In this document: in pieces, positions 36,808 to 45,730 of the stretch
Layout: each line of letters opens with the position of its first letter
Numbering within the stretch: position 1 is the first letter of the stretch
From: Asticcacaulis tiandongensis
Lineage (GTDB): Bacteria > Pseudomonadota > Alphaproteobacteria > Caulobacterales > Caulobacteraceae
Assembly: GCF_006475605.1 (NCBI RefSeq)
Contig: NZ_SSBC01000010.1
Coordinates: forward strand, 496,001-560,000
Direction: 5' to 3'
DNA: 64,000 nucleotides
Position numbers and translations under genes: made by a program
The notes under the pieces: generated by a model
The model's input: only the letters and a program-made list of their open reading frames with translations
Told to the model about the DNA's origin: nothing
Databases searched by the model: none

Positions 36808-37959
36808 ATGAGTTTTAAATCTATCATCGTAGCGGGCGGTTCGGGCCTGCGTTCCGGCGGCAAGAAGCAATGGCGCGCCTTTTGCGGGCGTCCGGTTCTG
36901 TGGTGGCCGGTCGACGCCTTTGTCCGGGCCGGATCAGACGATATTGTCGTTGTCGTGCCTGTGGATGATATGGCGCTGGCCGAAAGCATTGTCGGAGACT
37001 TGCCCCATGTGCGTATCGTCAGTGGTGGTGCCACGCGCGCGCTGTCGGTCGAAAATGGTTTGAAGGCGCTTGAGGCGACGGCGGGGCCTAAAGACATTGT
37101 ACTTATTCACGATGCGGCGCGCCCGCTTCTGACGGTTGAGCTGGTCAATCGCTTGCTTGAGGGGCTTAAGACGATGCGTGCGGCCATACTGGCCTTGCCG
37201 GTTGCCGATTCCCTGAAAAGAATTAAAGATCAAGTCATTACAGACGCTCCTTCACGTGAAAACCTGTGGCATGCACAAACCCCGCAAGCGTTCCGTCTGG
37301 CGGATATTTCGCATGGTTTTGCACTCTGGCCCGCCGATCAGGAGGCTACGGATGAGGCCATGATGGCAGCACATGCAGGCATAGCGGTCGGGATCGTCGA
37401 AGGCGATGCGCGCCTGCAAAAGCTAACCTATCCTGATGACTTTGCCGTTCTGGAGGCTCTGATGTCCCCCCCGCTGTCCTTAAGAAATATGAGAGTCGGT
37501 CAGGGGTTTGACGTTCATCGCTGGGGAGACGGTCAAAGCGTATGGCTGTGTGGCATTGAGATCAGTCATGACAAGACTCTGATCGGCCATTCGGATGCCG
37601 ATGCAGGCCTTCATGCGCTCACTGATGCGCTTATGGGGGCAGCAGGCCTTGGGGACATTGGCGAACATTTCCCGCCGACCGACCCGCAATGGAAGGGCGC
37701 ACCCTCCTATATTTTTCTGGAACACGCCGCGCGGCTTATTCGCGAACGCGGGGGTGAAATTATCAATGTCGATGTGACCCTTATTTGCGAACAGCCCAAA
37801 ATCAAACCGCATCGTCAGGCTATGCAGCAACGTCTGGCCGAAATTTTGGGGGTTGATGTCTCACGGGTCAGCGTCAAAGCCACAACCACGGAAAAACTGG
37901 GCTTCACTGGCCGTGAGGAAGGTCTGGCGGCTCAGGCCGTGTGCTTGATAATGCTATAA
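36808..37959 (+). CDS. ispDF: Bifunctional IspD/IspF (MEP isoprenoid pathway)
   Basis: Fused enzyme for steps 3 and 5 of the non-mevalonate pathway: CTP-dependent cytidylylation of MEP (IspD) and cyclisation to MEcPP (IspF). Residues 1-225 are IspD, with VAGGSGLRSGGKKQWRAFCG (nucleotide loop), IHDAARPLLT and the THR-type ENLWHAQTPQAF. Residues 228-383 are IspF, with zinc ligands Asp235, His237 (GFDVHRW) and His269 (HSDADAGLHALTDAL), plus KATTTEKLGFTGREEG. The spacing of these ligands equals that of E. coli IspF. The fusion is common in alphaproteobacteria. Confidence 0.96.
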   Translation: MSFKSIIVAGGSGLRSGGKKQWRAFCGRPVLWWPVDAFVRAGSDDIVVVVPVDDMALAESIVGDLPHVRIVSGGATRALSVENGLKALEATAGPKDIVLIHDAARPLLTVELVNRLLEGLKTMRAAILALPVADSLKRIKDQVITDAPSRENLWHAQTPQAFRLADISHGFALWPADQEATDEAMMAAHAGIAVGIVEGDARLQKLTYPDDFAVLEALMSPPLSLRNMRVGQGFDVHRWGDGQSVWLCGIEISHDKTLIGHSDADAGLHALTDALMGAAGLGDIGEHFPPTDPQWKGAPSYIFLEHAARLIRERGGEIINVDVTLICEQPKIKPHRQAMQQRLAEILGVDVSRVSVKATTTEKLGFTGREEGLAAQAVCLIML

Positions 37960-38099
37960 ATAATTGCGGGCAGCCCCCCTGTTCAGGGGATGACGCACCT
38001 GCGAACTAATGGTTTGCTCCTCAGGTCTGGTCGGCTTTTTTACGCAATCGCTATTATTGCGGGCCTTATTTTAAACCTCTCTTTCGGTCGGCCAGACAC

Positions 38100-38915
38100 T
38101 TAATCAGCTAAAACGGTCTCTATCGTCATCTGGTCATAGGCAGGCTCTACGCCTGCAGGCAGTTGCTGGCGCAAGACCTCATAATCCAGTTCCTGATGCA
38201 GATTGGTCAATATGGCCCGCTCCGGTCTGACGCGCTCAATCCAGGACAAGGTTTTATCCAGATGCGCGTGGGTCGGGTGCGGCTTATATCTCAGGGCATC
38301 GACAATCCAGACCTTCACGCCTCTAAGGATGTCAAAACTGCTTTCGGGTAGGTCGCTTATGTCGCTTGAATAGGCGACATCACCGATACGGTACCCGACC
38401 GAACGAATAGGGCCGTGCGCCTGATCGAAGATGGTGACCGGTACGGGGCCACCCTGCCCGTCTATGGCCCATGCCGCACCTAATGGCGGCAATAATTCAG
38501 GTGTACAGATAGGCGGATAGCCGAGCTTACCGGTGAATACATAGCCAAAGCGCGCCATCAGAGAATCGTGTGTCGCCTGATCCATAAAGCCCGGGATTTG
38601 ACGCTTCCCCATGGCCGCCAAGGCGCGCATATCGTCTATACCGTGAGTCTGATCGGCATGATCATGCGTCCACAAAACGGCATCAAGATGAGTCAGTTCA
38701 GCCTTGAGGGCCTGTTCGCGAAAATCCGGTGAGGTGTCCACCAGAAGGCTGGTTGGGACTGGTTCTCCGTCGCTGTAGACCCGAAACAAAGCACTGCACC
38801 GGCTGCGGCGATTTTTTGGATTCTGTGAATCGCAATTTCCCCAATAGCCATCTGCGCGCGGCACACCGGTGGAGCAGCCGCAGCCCAGAATGGTTGTTTT
38901 CAGAATCCGTATCAT
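38100..38915 (-). CDS. PhnP-like MBL-fold metal-dependent hydrolase
   Basis: A 271-aa metallo-beta-lactamase-fold protein. The metal site reads LWTHDHADQTHGIDDMR (His84, His86, Asp88), with Gln89 where the usual HxHxDH has its last His, and His91 close by. GCGCSTGVPRADGYWGNCD and DVAYSSDISDLP also fit the PhnP/RNase Z-like family of phosphodiesterases. Alphaproteobacteria keep this gene after tatD. Its ATG overlaps the tatD stop by 4 bp (ATGA), so it is the last gene of the rlpA/tmk/holB/tatD block. The substrate is unknown; a cyclic phosphodiester is plausible. Confidence 0.82.
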   Translation of the reverse strand: MIRILKTTILGCGCSTGVPRADGYWGNCDSQNPKNRRSRCSALFRVYSDGEPVPTSLLVDTSPDFREQALKAELTHLDAVLWTHDHADQTHGIDDMRALAAMGKRQIPGFMDQATHDSLMARFGYVFTGKLGYPPICTPELLPPLGAAWAIDGQGGPVPVTIFDQAHGPIRSVGYRIGDVAYSSDISDLPESSFDILRGVKVWIVDALRYKPHPTHAHLDKTLSWIERVRPERAILTNLHQELDYEVLRQQLPAGVEPAYDQMTIETVLAD

Positions 38916-39694
38916 GGCTGTGGAATCCGGTCGAACAGGTCAAAAAAGGACTGATTAGTGCGGGTAATGGTATCTTCCCGCGTCCAGCCGCGAATATCCG
39001 CCACCTTATCATAAACATGGGTGACATAGGCCGGTTCATTACGCCGCCCGCGCATGGGCACCGGCGCCAGATAGGGGCAGTCGGTTTCGACTATGATCTT
39101 GGCGGCGGGCATATCGGCAACAATATCACGCACATCCTGTGCGGCCTTGAAACTGGCGATACCGGATACCGAAAACCATGCGCCGATATCTGCGGCTTTC
39201 TTAGCCAGTTCAGCCCCTGACGTATAACAATGCAGCAGAAGCTTGAAGGCACCGTTGCGATGCTCGTCGCTTAGTATTTCCCACATAACCTCATCCGCTT
39301 CGCGCGTGTGGACCACCAATGGCAGGCCACTTTCGCGGGCCGCAATTATATGGGTGCGGAAAACCGACGCCTGTATATCACGGGGACTGAAATCATAGTG
39401 AAAATCCAGACCGCATTCGCCAATACCAACGACCTTCGGGCGCTCGGCAAGTTTCAGAAGGTCTGCAACCGTCAAGTCAGGATTTTCCTTGGCTTCATGC
39501 GGATGGGTGCCGACCGTGGCCCATATATCGGCATTGTCATCTGCCAGTTGATAGCAGGCGTCAAAGTTCGATACACGATCACAGATATTGAGCATCAAAC
39601 CGACGCCGCTTTGACGCGCACGTGCGATTACGTCTTCGCGGTCTTCGTCAAACTGGGGCGCATGCAAATTCACATGGCTGTCGATAAGCAGCAT
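38912..39694 (-). CDS. tatD: TatD-family metal-dependent hydrolase / DNase
   Basis: TIM-barrel hydrolase of the TatD family (3'-5' DNase or RNase activity in E. coli). The 260-aa protein keeps VVGIGECGLDFHYD, LVVHTREADEVMW, LLLHCYTSG and IIVETDCPYLAPVPMRGRRNEP. The N-terminal metal motif, normally HxH (as in DSHCHLD), reads D5-S6-H7-V8-N9-L10-H11, so the second His is Asn. This may be a lineage form with a modified metal site. It lies 21 bp after holB and is coupled to the MBL-fold gene. Confidence 0.88.
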   Translation of the reverse strand: MLLIDSHVNLHAPQFDEDREDVIARARQSGVGLMLNICDRVSNFDACYQLADDNADIWATVGTHPHEAKENPDLTVADLLKLAERPKVVGIGECGLDFHYDFSPRDIQASVFRTHIIAARESGLPLVVHTREADEVMWEILSDEHRNGAFKLLLHCYTSGAELAKKAADIGAWFSVSGIASFKAAQDVRDIVADMPAAKIIVETDCPYLAPVPMRGRRNEPAYVTHVYDKVADIRGWTREDTITRTNQSFFDLFDRIPQP

Positions 39695-39715
39695 CGATTT
39701 ACCTTACAAATTAAC

Positions 39716-40720
39716 TTAAGAAATATCGCTTAATGATTTGTATATAGACCAGAAATACTCACCACGATCGAGATTAATACCTTCGGTTTCCGCAATCACT
39801 GTACTCAACCGTGCCCACATTTCTGACCATTGACGTGCCTTGGCGGGCGTTTCCGCACTTAAGGCCAATTCCTGAACGCGATTACTTAATACCGCGATGA
39901 ACTGGGCAAACTTCTGCGGCCCATCGACCTTGGCAGAATTGGTTTTAAACAGGGTTATATAGGGCAGCATATCCATGCGCGAAGGCGGTTCGCCGGACAG
40001 TAGCTTTTCCGCCAGTTGATCCATCTCAAGGGCACCTTCGGCCCAGAGACGCAAACCCCTGCCCGGTGAACCTCTGGCCATAACCACCAGACGCTCAAGC
40101 GATTCCGACGGGATTTCAGCGCGGCTTTCGATGAAGTATTTGACGGCTTCGTCATCCCACGGCGTAAACCCCAGCCGACGGCAGCGGGACCTTATGGTCG
40201 GCAGCAACTTGCCCGGTGAATGGGAAATGAGAAACAAAACGCCACGCTCAGGCGGCTCCTCAAGAATTTTCAATAAGGCATTGGCAGAATTGACATTCAA
40301 GTCATCAACCGCATCGACAATACAGACACGATAGGCCGAACGCGACGGAGCCTTCGAGAAAAACTCCCCGACTTCGCGTACAGCGTCAACCAGTATGTTT
40401 TTGCGGGTCTTGCCGTCTTTTTCTTCGCGCTCAAGAACCAGAAGATCAGGATGTGACTGAGCGGTAATCAGGCGCGCGTCAGCATCATCCGGCGACATGC
40501 CCAGTAAACCATAGGATTTATCGCGGTCATGCCCCATCAGGAAACGTGCGGCGCGATAAGCGAAGCTCGCCTTGCCAACCCCTTCCGGCCCCGTCAGCAA
40601 CCACGCATGATGCAGTCGCCCACGCGAAACGGCCTCAAGAAAAGCCTGCTCCTGCGCCTCGGCATGGATCAGTTCATAGATGGCGCGCGGATGGGCAACC
40701 GTTGTGACCTCGGCATTCAT
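39716..40720 (-). CDS. holB: DNA polymerase III delta' subunit
   Basis: Clamp-loader subunit; AAA+ fold, 334 aa. GRLHHAWLLTGPEGVGKASFAYRAARFL contains the P-loop. The arginine-finger SRC motif is present in LLPTIRSRCRRLGFTPW. VDAVDDLNVNSANALLKILEEPP is the conserved Walker B/sensor region. It begins 2 bp after the tmk stop, the widely conserved tmk-holB pair. In Caulobacter, metG follows holB; here tatD follows immediately. Confidence 0.92.
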   Translation of the reverse strand: MNAEVTTVAHPRAIYELIHAEAQEQAFLEAVSRGRLHHAWLLTGPEGVGKASFAYRAARFLMGHDRDKSYGLLGMSPDDADARLITAQSHPDLLVLEREEKDGKTRKNILVDAVREVGEFFSKAPSRSAYRVCIVDAVDDLNVNSANALLKILEEPPERGVLFLISHSPGKLLPTIRSRCRRLGFTPWDDEAVKYFIESRAEIPSESLERLVVMARGSPGRGLRLWAEGALEMDQLAEKLLSGEPPSRMDMLPYITLFKTNSAKVDGPQKFAQFIAVLSNRVQELALSAETPAKARQWSEMWARLSTVIAETEGINLDRGEYFWSIYKSLSDIS

Positions 40721-40722
40721 GC

Positions 40723-41361
40723 TCAGGCCCCTTTAAGGGCGGGCCAGCGGCCAGTGATGATACGCCAGATGTCCTCACCCAACTCAGGGATCGTCTTGTC
40801 GGCATTCACCACATGATAGCGCTGCGGGTCAGTGGCCGCGCGGTCGATAAAGCCCTGACGCAGACGCTGATGGAAATCCAGTCCTTTGGATTCAAAGCGG
40901 TTCTCGTTATCACCGCGTGACAGTGCCCGCTTCAGACCCGCCTCTACGGGCATATCAAGGATCAGCGTCAGATCAGGCTGATCCTTGCCGACCACGCTCT
41001 GATCAATGTGATCAATGAAAGCCGTGGATACCCCGCCACCCGCCCCCTGATAGGCGCGGGTCGAATCGGAGAAACGGTCACACACCACCCAGGCACCACG
41101 CTTAAGGGCCGGTCTTATGGTCTGCTCAAGGTGATTGGCGCGCGCCGCATACATCATCAGGGTTTCGGAAATGGGCGACCATCGGCCCGCCTCACCGGTC
41201 ACCAGCAATTCACGCAAGGCTTCCGCCCCGCCTGAGCCACCCGGTTCGCGTGTCTGCACCACCTCAAACCCCTGATCACGTAACCGTGCCACCAGAGCCT
41301 TGACCTGAGTGGATTTACCCGCCCCCTCGCCGCCTTCGAATGTGATGAACTGACCTCTCAT
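40723..41361 (-). CDS. tmk: Thymidylate kinase
   Basis: Phosphorylates dTMP to dTDP. The 212-aa protein has the P-loop FEGGEGAGKST, the DR(Y/F) motif in VVCDRFSDSTRAYQG and the LID-region stretch SRGDNENRFESKGLDFH. REPGGSGGAEALRELL is the dTMP-binding segment. It lies between rlpA (55 bp upstream) and holB. Confidence 0.95.
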   Translation of the reverse strand: MRGQFITFEGGEGAGKSTQVKALVARLRDQGFEVVQTREPGGSGGAEALRELLVTGEAGRWSPISETLMMYAARANHLEQTIRPALKRGAWVVCDRFSDSTRAYQGAGGGVSTAFIDHIDQSVVGKDQPDLTLILDMPVEAGLKRALSRGDNENRFESKGLDFHQRLRQGFIDRAATDPQRYHVVNADKTIPELGEDIWRIITGRWPALKGA

Positions 41362-41416
41362 AAGACCTGCGATAAATCGTCAAATCGGCGCGCATTACAA
41401 GCCTTAAGGGACAGAA

Positions 41417-42208
41417 TTATTGTGCACGGGTCAAGATGGCGTCAAAATAGCCCTGTGACATGGCTTTTTGCCGCTCAAGTTCGGCCTGCTGCGTGCCTTT
41501 GAATGGCCCAAGATAGACAACATATAGCCCGCGTGATCGTTCTATGCGCCCGTTCAGCATGGATTTGGCCCGCTCGGCATTATCCCGATTGGAAAAGGCA
41601 CCAATCTGGACACGATAGCGATCGCTATCCGAATTTTGTGGTCGCGAGGCGATGATTTGTCCGGCGGGCACGCCGCCTTCTGCGGGCCCGAGAAACTTGA
41701 TTCGTACCCGCGCCGTACCGGCTTCGTGCATACCCAGATGCTTCGCCGCGCCTTTGGACAGATCAAGAATACGGTCATCGACGAACGGCCCGCGATCATT
41801 AAGGCGTAGTCGCAGCGAACGCCCGTTATCGAGGTTGGTAACCTCGATAATGCTGGGTAAAGGCCAGGTCTTATGGGCCGCGCTAATGCCTTCGGGCACA
41901 AACCGCTCACCTGTGGCGGTCAGATTTCCGGATTCATGACCATACCAGGTCGCCGTGCCGGTCTGGGTTTCACCTGTGCGCGGGATATAGGGACGATAGG
42001 TTTTACCACGGATCTCATAGGCCCTGAGATTGGCGGGCCTGTATTGCGCTTCATCGGCCACTTTGGGCGCAGGCACTCCGCCAGCATTAAACCTTGGTTT
42101 GGGGCCAGCACAGGCCGACAGAAAAATCAAACCGGCCAGCATTACCCACAAGCCAGCAGACTTACGCGATAAGGCAAAAGTGGCGTTCAATGTAATATGT
42201 CCGGTCAC
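41417..42208 (-). CDS. rlpA: RlpA-like septal lytic transglycosylase lipoprotein
   Basis: Outer-membrane lipoprotein that cleaves naked glycan strands at division sites. The 263-aa protein has a signal peptide with lipobox LSAC (Cys33). A double-psi beta-barrel domain covers about residues 80-175 (GTATWYGHESGNLTATGERF, AAHKTWPLPSIIEVTNLDNG, RLNDRGPFVDDRILDLSKGAA). A C-terminal SPOR domain runs from about 192 to the end (YRVQIGAFSNRDNAERAKSML), which targets denuded peptidoglycan at the septum. Related genomes carry dacA between rlpA and tmk; it is missing here. Confidence 0.9.
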   Translation of the reverse strand: MTGHITLNATFALSRKSAGLWVMLAGLIFLSACAGPKPRFNAGGVPAPKVADEAQYRPANLRAYEIRGKTYRPYIPRTGETQTGTATWYGHESGNLTATGERFVPEGISAAHKTWPLPSIIEVTNLDNGRSLRLRLNDRGPFVDDRILDLSKGAAKHLGMHEAGTARVRIKFLGPAEGGVPAGQIIASRPQNSDSDRYRVQIGAFSNRDNAERAKSMLNGRIERSRGLYVVYLGPFKGTQQAELERQKAMSQGYFDAILTRAQ

Positions 42209-42326
42209 TGGTTTCCTGTGTGTGACGAATACCCGTTTAAAGCTTTATGGATAAAAGGGAAAAGCTTGGTTAACAGACATTAAGACAGTTTCTGTGTGCA
42301 GCCTGATTTTTTATGCGTCTTGCCTC

Positions 42327-42355
42327 TTGGCAAAGCCACATTCCCAAGCTAAAAG
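42327..42355 (+). promoter_or_regulatory. Candidate housekeeping promoter for tRNA-Ser
   Basis: TTGGCAA, 14 bp, then GCTAAAAG fits the Caulobacter sigma73 pattern TTGaCgS-N10-14-GCtANAWC well in the -10 half. It ends 23 bp before the tRNA. Confidence 0.5.
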
Positions 42356-42377
42356 CGCCGTCCACTCACCTAAAGCC

Positions 42378-42467
42378 GGACAGGTGGCCGAGTGGTTTAA
42401 GGCAGCGGTCTTGAAAACCGCCGTAGGTGGAAGCCTACCGTGGGTTCGAATCCCACCCTGTCCGCCA
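42378..42467 (+). tRNA. tRNA-Ser (anticodon UGA)
   Basis: The 90-nt gene has a 7-bp acceptor stem GGACAGG/CCTGTCC and an anticodon stem GCGGT/ACCGC with loop CTTGAAA. This places TGA at 42412-42414, so it reads UCA and related serine codons. The variable arm is long (TAGGTGGAAGCCTA), as expected for serine. The T-loop TTCGAAT is present, with discriminator G and an encoded CCA. All cloverleaf features were checked by eye. Confidence 0.97.
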
Positions 42468-42563
42468 CTTCCCATTCCCTCCATTACAAATACGGGTTAG
42501 CGCCTTCAAAGTTGTGCTTTTCCCCAAAGCCGTCGATGATGACGTATTCGAAGGGAGGCAACC

Positions 42564-42779
42564 ATGCCCGATAAGCCCGTCAGAGGCCCGGCCTCTTATT
42601 TTCCGTCAATAGAAAAAACCTATGGCCGACCGATTGCCGAATGGCAGGATATAGTCCGCCAAAATTATCCGGCGAAGCACATGAAACTGGTGGCGGTGTT
42701 GAAAAACGAGCACGGTATGGGACATGGCCACGCCAATGCCATCGTTGCTTACACCCTGAAGCAGGATAAGGATGCCTGA
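42564..42779 (+). CDS. DUF4287 domain protein
   Basis: A short cytoplasmic protein of 71 aa with an excellent ribosome binding site (AGGGAGGCAACC before ATG). GPASYFPSIEKTYGRPIAEWQDIV followed by KHMKLVAVLKNEHGMGHGHANAIVAYTL is the DUF4287 pattern, a small helical domain of unknown function. It stands alone between tRNA-Ser and the GH26 gene and carries several His residues near the end. No function can be assigned. Confidence 0.85.
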   Translation: MPDKPVRGPASYFPSIEKTYGRPIAEWQDIVRQNYPAKHMKLVAVLKNEHGMGHGHANAIVAYTLKQDKDA

Positions 42780-42852
42780 GAGTTAGTAAAAAATACGGCT
42801 TGCCGAATTACAATTTCAAATTTATTTATTCCTTGAAGGTGAGGAATAAGAC

Positions 42853-43872
42853 ATGGAAGTTTCGCGGCGTATCGTTCTTGGGGGTTTAAGTAGCCTGCCC
42901 ACTGTGATGGCGGCCACTCAGGCTTCGGCCACCTCAGCACCTCTACCGGCCAAAGGGCAGTTAAGTGTGCCCTCACCTTCGCCCGAAGCCAAAGCGCTGT
43001 ATGACTATCTCTGGGGCATCTATGGGAAAAAAACCCTGACGGGACAGCAGGAATCCACCTGGGTACGCGGATCACGCTACGAACTGAACTACATTAAGCG
43101 CACGACAGGAAAACTACCGGCCATTCGCGGTCTCGATTACATTGATCCCAAGGATTACAAAGGCGTCAATCGCCGCGCCGCACGCTGGTATCGCCGTGAG
43201 AACGGCATACCTTCAATTTGCTGGCACTGGGGCAACCCGCTGTTGGGTACCGGCTATAAAAGTTCACAAACCTATTTTGATCTGCCTGCGGCCTTAACCG
43301 AAGGCACGCCTGAACATGCCGCCATGTGGCGCGATATGGCGATTATCGCCGATCATCTGACGGTTTTGCGCGACAAGGGCGTACCAGTTCTGTGGCGCCC
43401 GTTGCATGAATTTACCGGTGAATGGTTCTGGTGGGGCATGACAGGCCCCGAAGCCTTCAAGGCGTTGTGGCGCGCCATGCACACCTATTTTACCGCAGAG
43501 CGTGGCCTCAACAACCTGATATGGGTATTAGGCTACGCGCACATACTTAAGGACGGCTACTATCCCGGCCGGCAATATGTCGATATCGCCGGAGCGGACA
43601 TATACGCCAAGGATCATGGGCCACAGAACGAGTTGTTTCAGTTCGTAAAAGGACAGGTCGGCGATACCGTGCCTATCTGCCTGCACGAAAACGGCCCGAT
43701 CCCTGATCCTGATGGGCTCGGGCCTGACGCTGATTGGCTTTGGTTCCTGACCTGGCACACGCAGTGGATCAAGCCCGGTGAGCACAATACCGACGCATCA
43801 GTGCGTAAGGCATACCTGTCGGAACGATACCTGACCAAGGATGAGCTCAAAGGGTTCAAGCCGCCGCCTTAG
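42853..43872 (+). CDS. Secreted GH26 beta-mannanase-like glycoside hydrolase
   Basis: The 339-aa protein starts with a twin-arginine-type signal (SRRIVLGGLSS...ATQASATSA). The GH26 TIM barrel shows KTLTGQQEST at the first strand. The acid/base is Glu186 in PVLWRPLHEFTGEWFWWG and the nucleophile is Glu279 in ICLHENGPIP. IAGADIYAKDH lies between them. GH26 enzymes mostly cleave beta-1,4-mannan; xylanase and mixed-glucanase members exist, so the substrate is a family-based guess. The Tat signal suggests export after folding. It converges with the ybaL-like antiporter gene, overlapping by 17 bp. A GPH sugar symporter lies 2 kb away. Confidence 0.88.
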   Translation: MEVSRRIVLGGLSSLPTVMAATQASATSAPLPAKGQLSVPSPSPEAKALYDYLWGIYGKKTLTGQQESTWVRGSRYELNYIKRTTGKLPAIRGLDYIDPKDYKGVNRRAARWYRRENGIPSICWHWGNPLLGTGYKSSQTYFDLPAALTEGTPEHAAMWRDMAIIADHLTVLRDKGVPVLWRPLHEFTGEWFWWGMTGPEAFKALWRAMHTYFTAERGLNNLIWVLGYAHILKDGYYPGRQYVDIAGADIYAKDHGPQNELFQFVKGQVGDTVPICLHENGPIPDPDGLGPDADWLWFLTWHTQWIKPGEHNTDASVRKAYLSERYLTKDELKGFKPPP

Positions 43873-45562
43873 GTGCAAAGCGTTGCAGTACATGGCTGGT
43901 CATGCCCTTGGCCAGTTCTTCTTCGCCAAAGAAGACGTCCCCCAGCTTTTCGTCACGCAGGAACTTCATTTCGTCTTCGCTGTGGGTACGCAGGACGATC
44001 TCGATTTCAGGATTTAACTTGCGGGCGTTGTCCACCATCTGTTGCACATTCAGCAGATCCGGCGTGGCCACCACCAGCATGGCGGCATTGGCAATATGGG
44101 CCTGTATCAGCACCTCAGGCTCAGTGGCATTGCCGTAAACGGCCGCCATGCCCCGTTCACGCAAATCCTCAACACGCTCACGGTTTTGCTCGGCAACGAC
44201 ATAGGGAATATCGTGGGCCTCAAGGGCATTGGCGATGCGTCTGCCGACACGGCCATAGCCGACGATGACGACCTGCCCGTGCAGATATTTGCGCTCGGTG
44301 CTCATGGGCAGTTCAGCAAACGGATCTTCGCGAGCATTAAGCCTGCGGGCAAAAGCAGAGCGTTTAAGCACCCACTTGCTCGCGGGCTCAATACTGGCGA
44401 ATAATAACGGATTAAGGGCGATGGAAATCAGGGCACCGGCCAGAACCAGATTCATACCCTCCTGAGGCAGCATGCCTAAGGTGACCCCAAGTCCGGCCAG
44501 AATGAACGAGAACTCACCAATCTGCGCCAGAGAGGCCGAGACGATCATCGCCGTATTCAGCGGATAACGGAAGGCCAGCACCAGACCGGCCGCCGCCAGC
44601 GACTTGCCGACAATGATAATGGCCACGACACCCAACACATGTACGGGCTGCTGAATGATGACCTGCGGGTCAAACAGCATACCTACCGAGACAAAGAACA
44701 GCACCGAAAAGGCATCGCGCAGAGGCAGGGATTCTTCGGCGGCACGATGGCTGAATTTCGATTCGCGCATCACCATGCCGGCGAAGAAAGCCCCAAGCGC
44801 GAAGGACACGCTGAAAAGTTCTGCCGCCCCCCAGGCGATACTGATGGCGGCCGCGACGACAGATAGCGTAAACAACTCACGCGAACCGGTGCGGGCAATC
44901 TGCCATAAAACCCAAGGCAAAAAGCGGCGCCCGAGCACCAGCATAACCGCAATAAAGACGGCTACCCCCAAAAGCGTCTGCCCCACCGTCCAGATCAGAC
45001 CCGCCGGAATGCCGCCGCCATTGGTATTGGATTCCATGATTTGCGCCAGAGGCGGCATCAGAACCAGCACAAGAATGGTCGCCAGATCCTCAACCACCAG
45101 CCAGCCTACGGCGATGCGCCCGTTCTGCGTCTCAAGCACACCTCTGGCCTCAAGGGCCTTGAGCAACACAACCGTACTGGCGCAGGACAATGACAGGCCA
45201 AAGATAAGCGCGGAAAACACGCCCCAGCCCCACCACATGGCCATCCCCATCCCCAGAAGGGTTGCCAGTCCCATCTGAACGACGGCACCCGGCAAGGCAA
45301 TCCGGCGCACCGACAAAAGATCATTGAGGGAAAAATGAAGCCCGACGCCAAACATCAGCAGCATTACGCCGATTTCGGCCAGCTGAGAGGCAATCTGAAC
45401 ATCGGCCACGAACCCTGGCGTAAAGGGACCAATGGCAATACCCGCAAGCAAATACCCCAAAAGCGCTGGCAATTTAAGCCGTTCGGCCAGAAAGCCAAAC
45501 ACAAGCGCCAGCCCGAAACCGGAGGCAATGGTGGTAATGAGCGAGATATTGTGATGATCCAT
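43856..45562 (-). CDS. ybaL: CPA2-family cation:proton antiporter, YbaL/KefB type
   Basis: The 568-aa inner-membrane protein has about 12 helices followed by a cytoplasmic RCK (TrkA-N) domain. It resembles E. coli YbaL throughout: LAELGVILLMFGVGLHFSL-like text, ASTVVLLKALEARGVLETQNG, VEDLATILVLVL, FSVSFALGAFFAGMVMRESKFSHRAAE and LPLRDAFSVLFFVSVGMLFDP. The RCK domain begins HGQVVIVGYGRVGRRIANALE. This family moves K+ or Na+ against protons, gated by nucleotides or glutathione adducts. It is divergent from the sugar symporter across 239 bp. Confidence 0.9.
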   Translation of the reverse strand: MDHHNISLITTIASGFGLALVFGFLAERLKLPALLGYLLAGIAIGPFTPGFVADVQIASQLAEIGVMLLMFGVGLHFSLNDLLSVRRIALPGAVVQMGLATLLGMGMAMWWGWGVFSALIFGLSLSCASTVVLLKALEARGVLETQNGRIAVGWLVVEDLATILVLVLMPPLAQIMESNTNGGGIPAGLIWTVGQTLLGVAVFIAVMLVLGRRFLPWVLWQIARTGSRELFTLSVVAAAISIAWGAAELFSVSFALGAFFAGMVMRESKFSHRAAEESLPLRDAFSVLFFVSVGMLFDPQVIIQQPVHVLGVVAIIIVGKSLAAAGLVLAFRYPLNTAMIVSASLAQIGEFSFILAGLGVTLGMLPQEGMNLVLAGALISIALNPLLFASIEPASKWVLKRSAFARRLNAREDPFAELPMSTERKYLHGQVVIVGYGRVGRRIANALEAHDIPYVVAEQNRERVEDLRERGMAAVYGNATEPEVLIQAHIANAAMLVVATPDLLNVQQMVDNARKLNPEIEIVLRTHSEDEMKFLRDEKLGDVFFGEEELAKGMTSHVLQRFAPKAAA

Positions 45563-45730
45563 CCGCAGCCTTTTGGAGTCGTGCGCACTTAAAAATGACG
45601 GGTGTTATCTGGCGGATAACGCGAATATTTGCAAACCTGTAAACCGGTAGATAATTCCGGTATTATCCTGATGCGTCAAGGCCTTATGCCCGCACCGGTC
45701 GGAATAAATCGCCCGTAAGGCGAAAAGATT

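Noticed and set aside
37960-38099. Candidate terminator between ispDF and the MBL-fold gene
   Set aside because: Short inverted repeats (CCCCT/AGGGG and CGCAAT/ATTGCG) and a T-run at 38036-38041 are present, but no stem directly precedes the T-run, so I cannot support a terminator call.
42270-42283. CtrA-like site (TTAA...TTAA) upstream of rlpA
   Set aside because: The spacer is 6 bp, whereas the CtrA consensus needs 7; no second half-site features support it.
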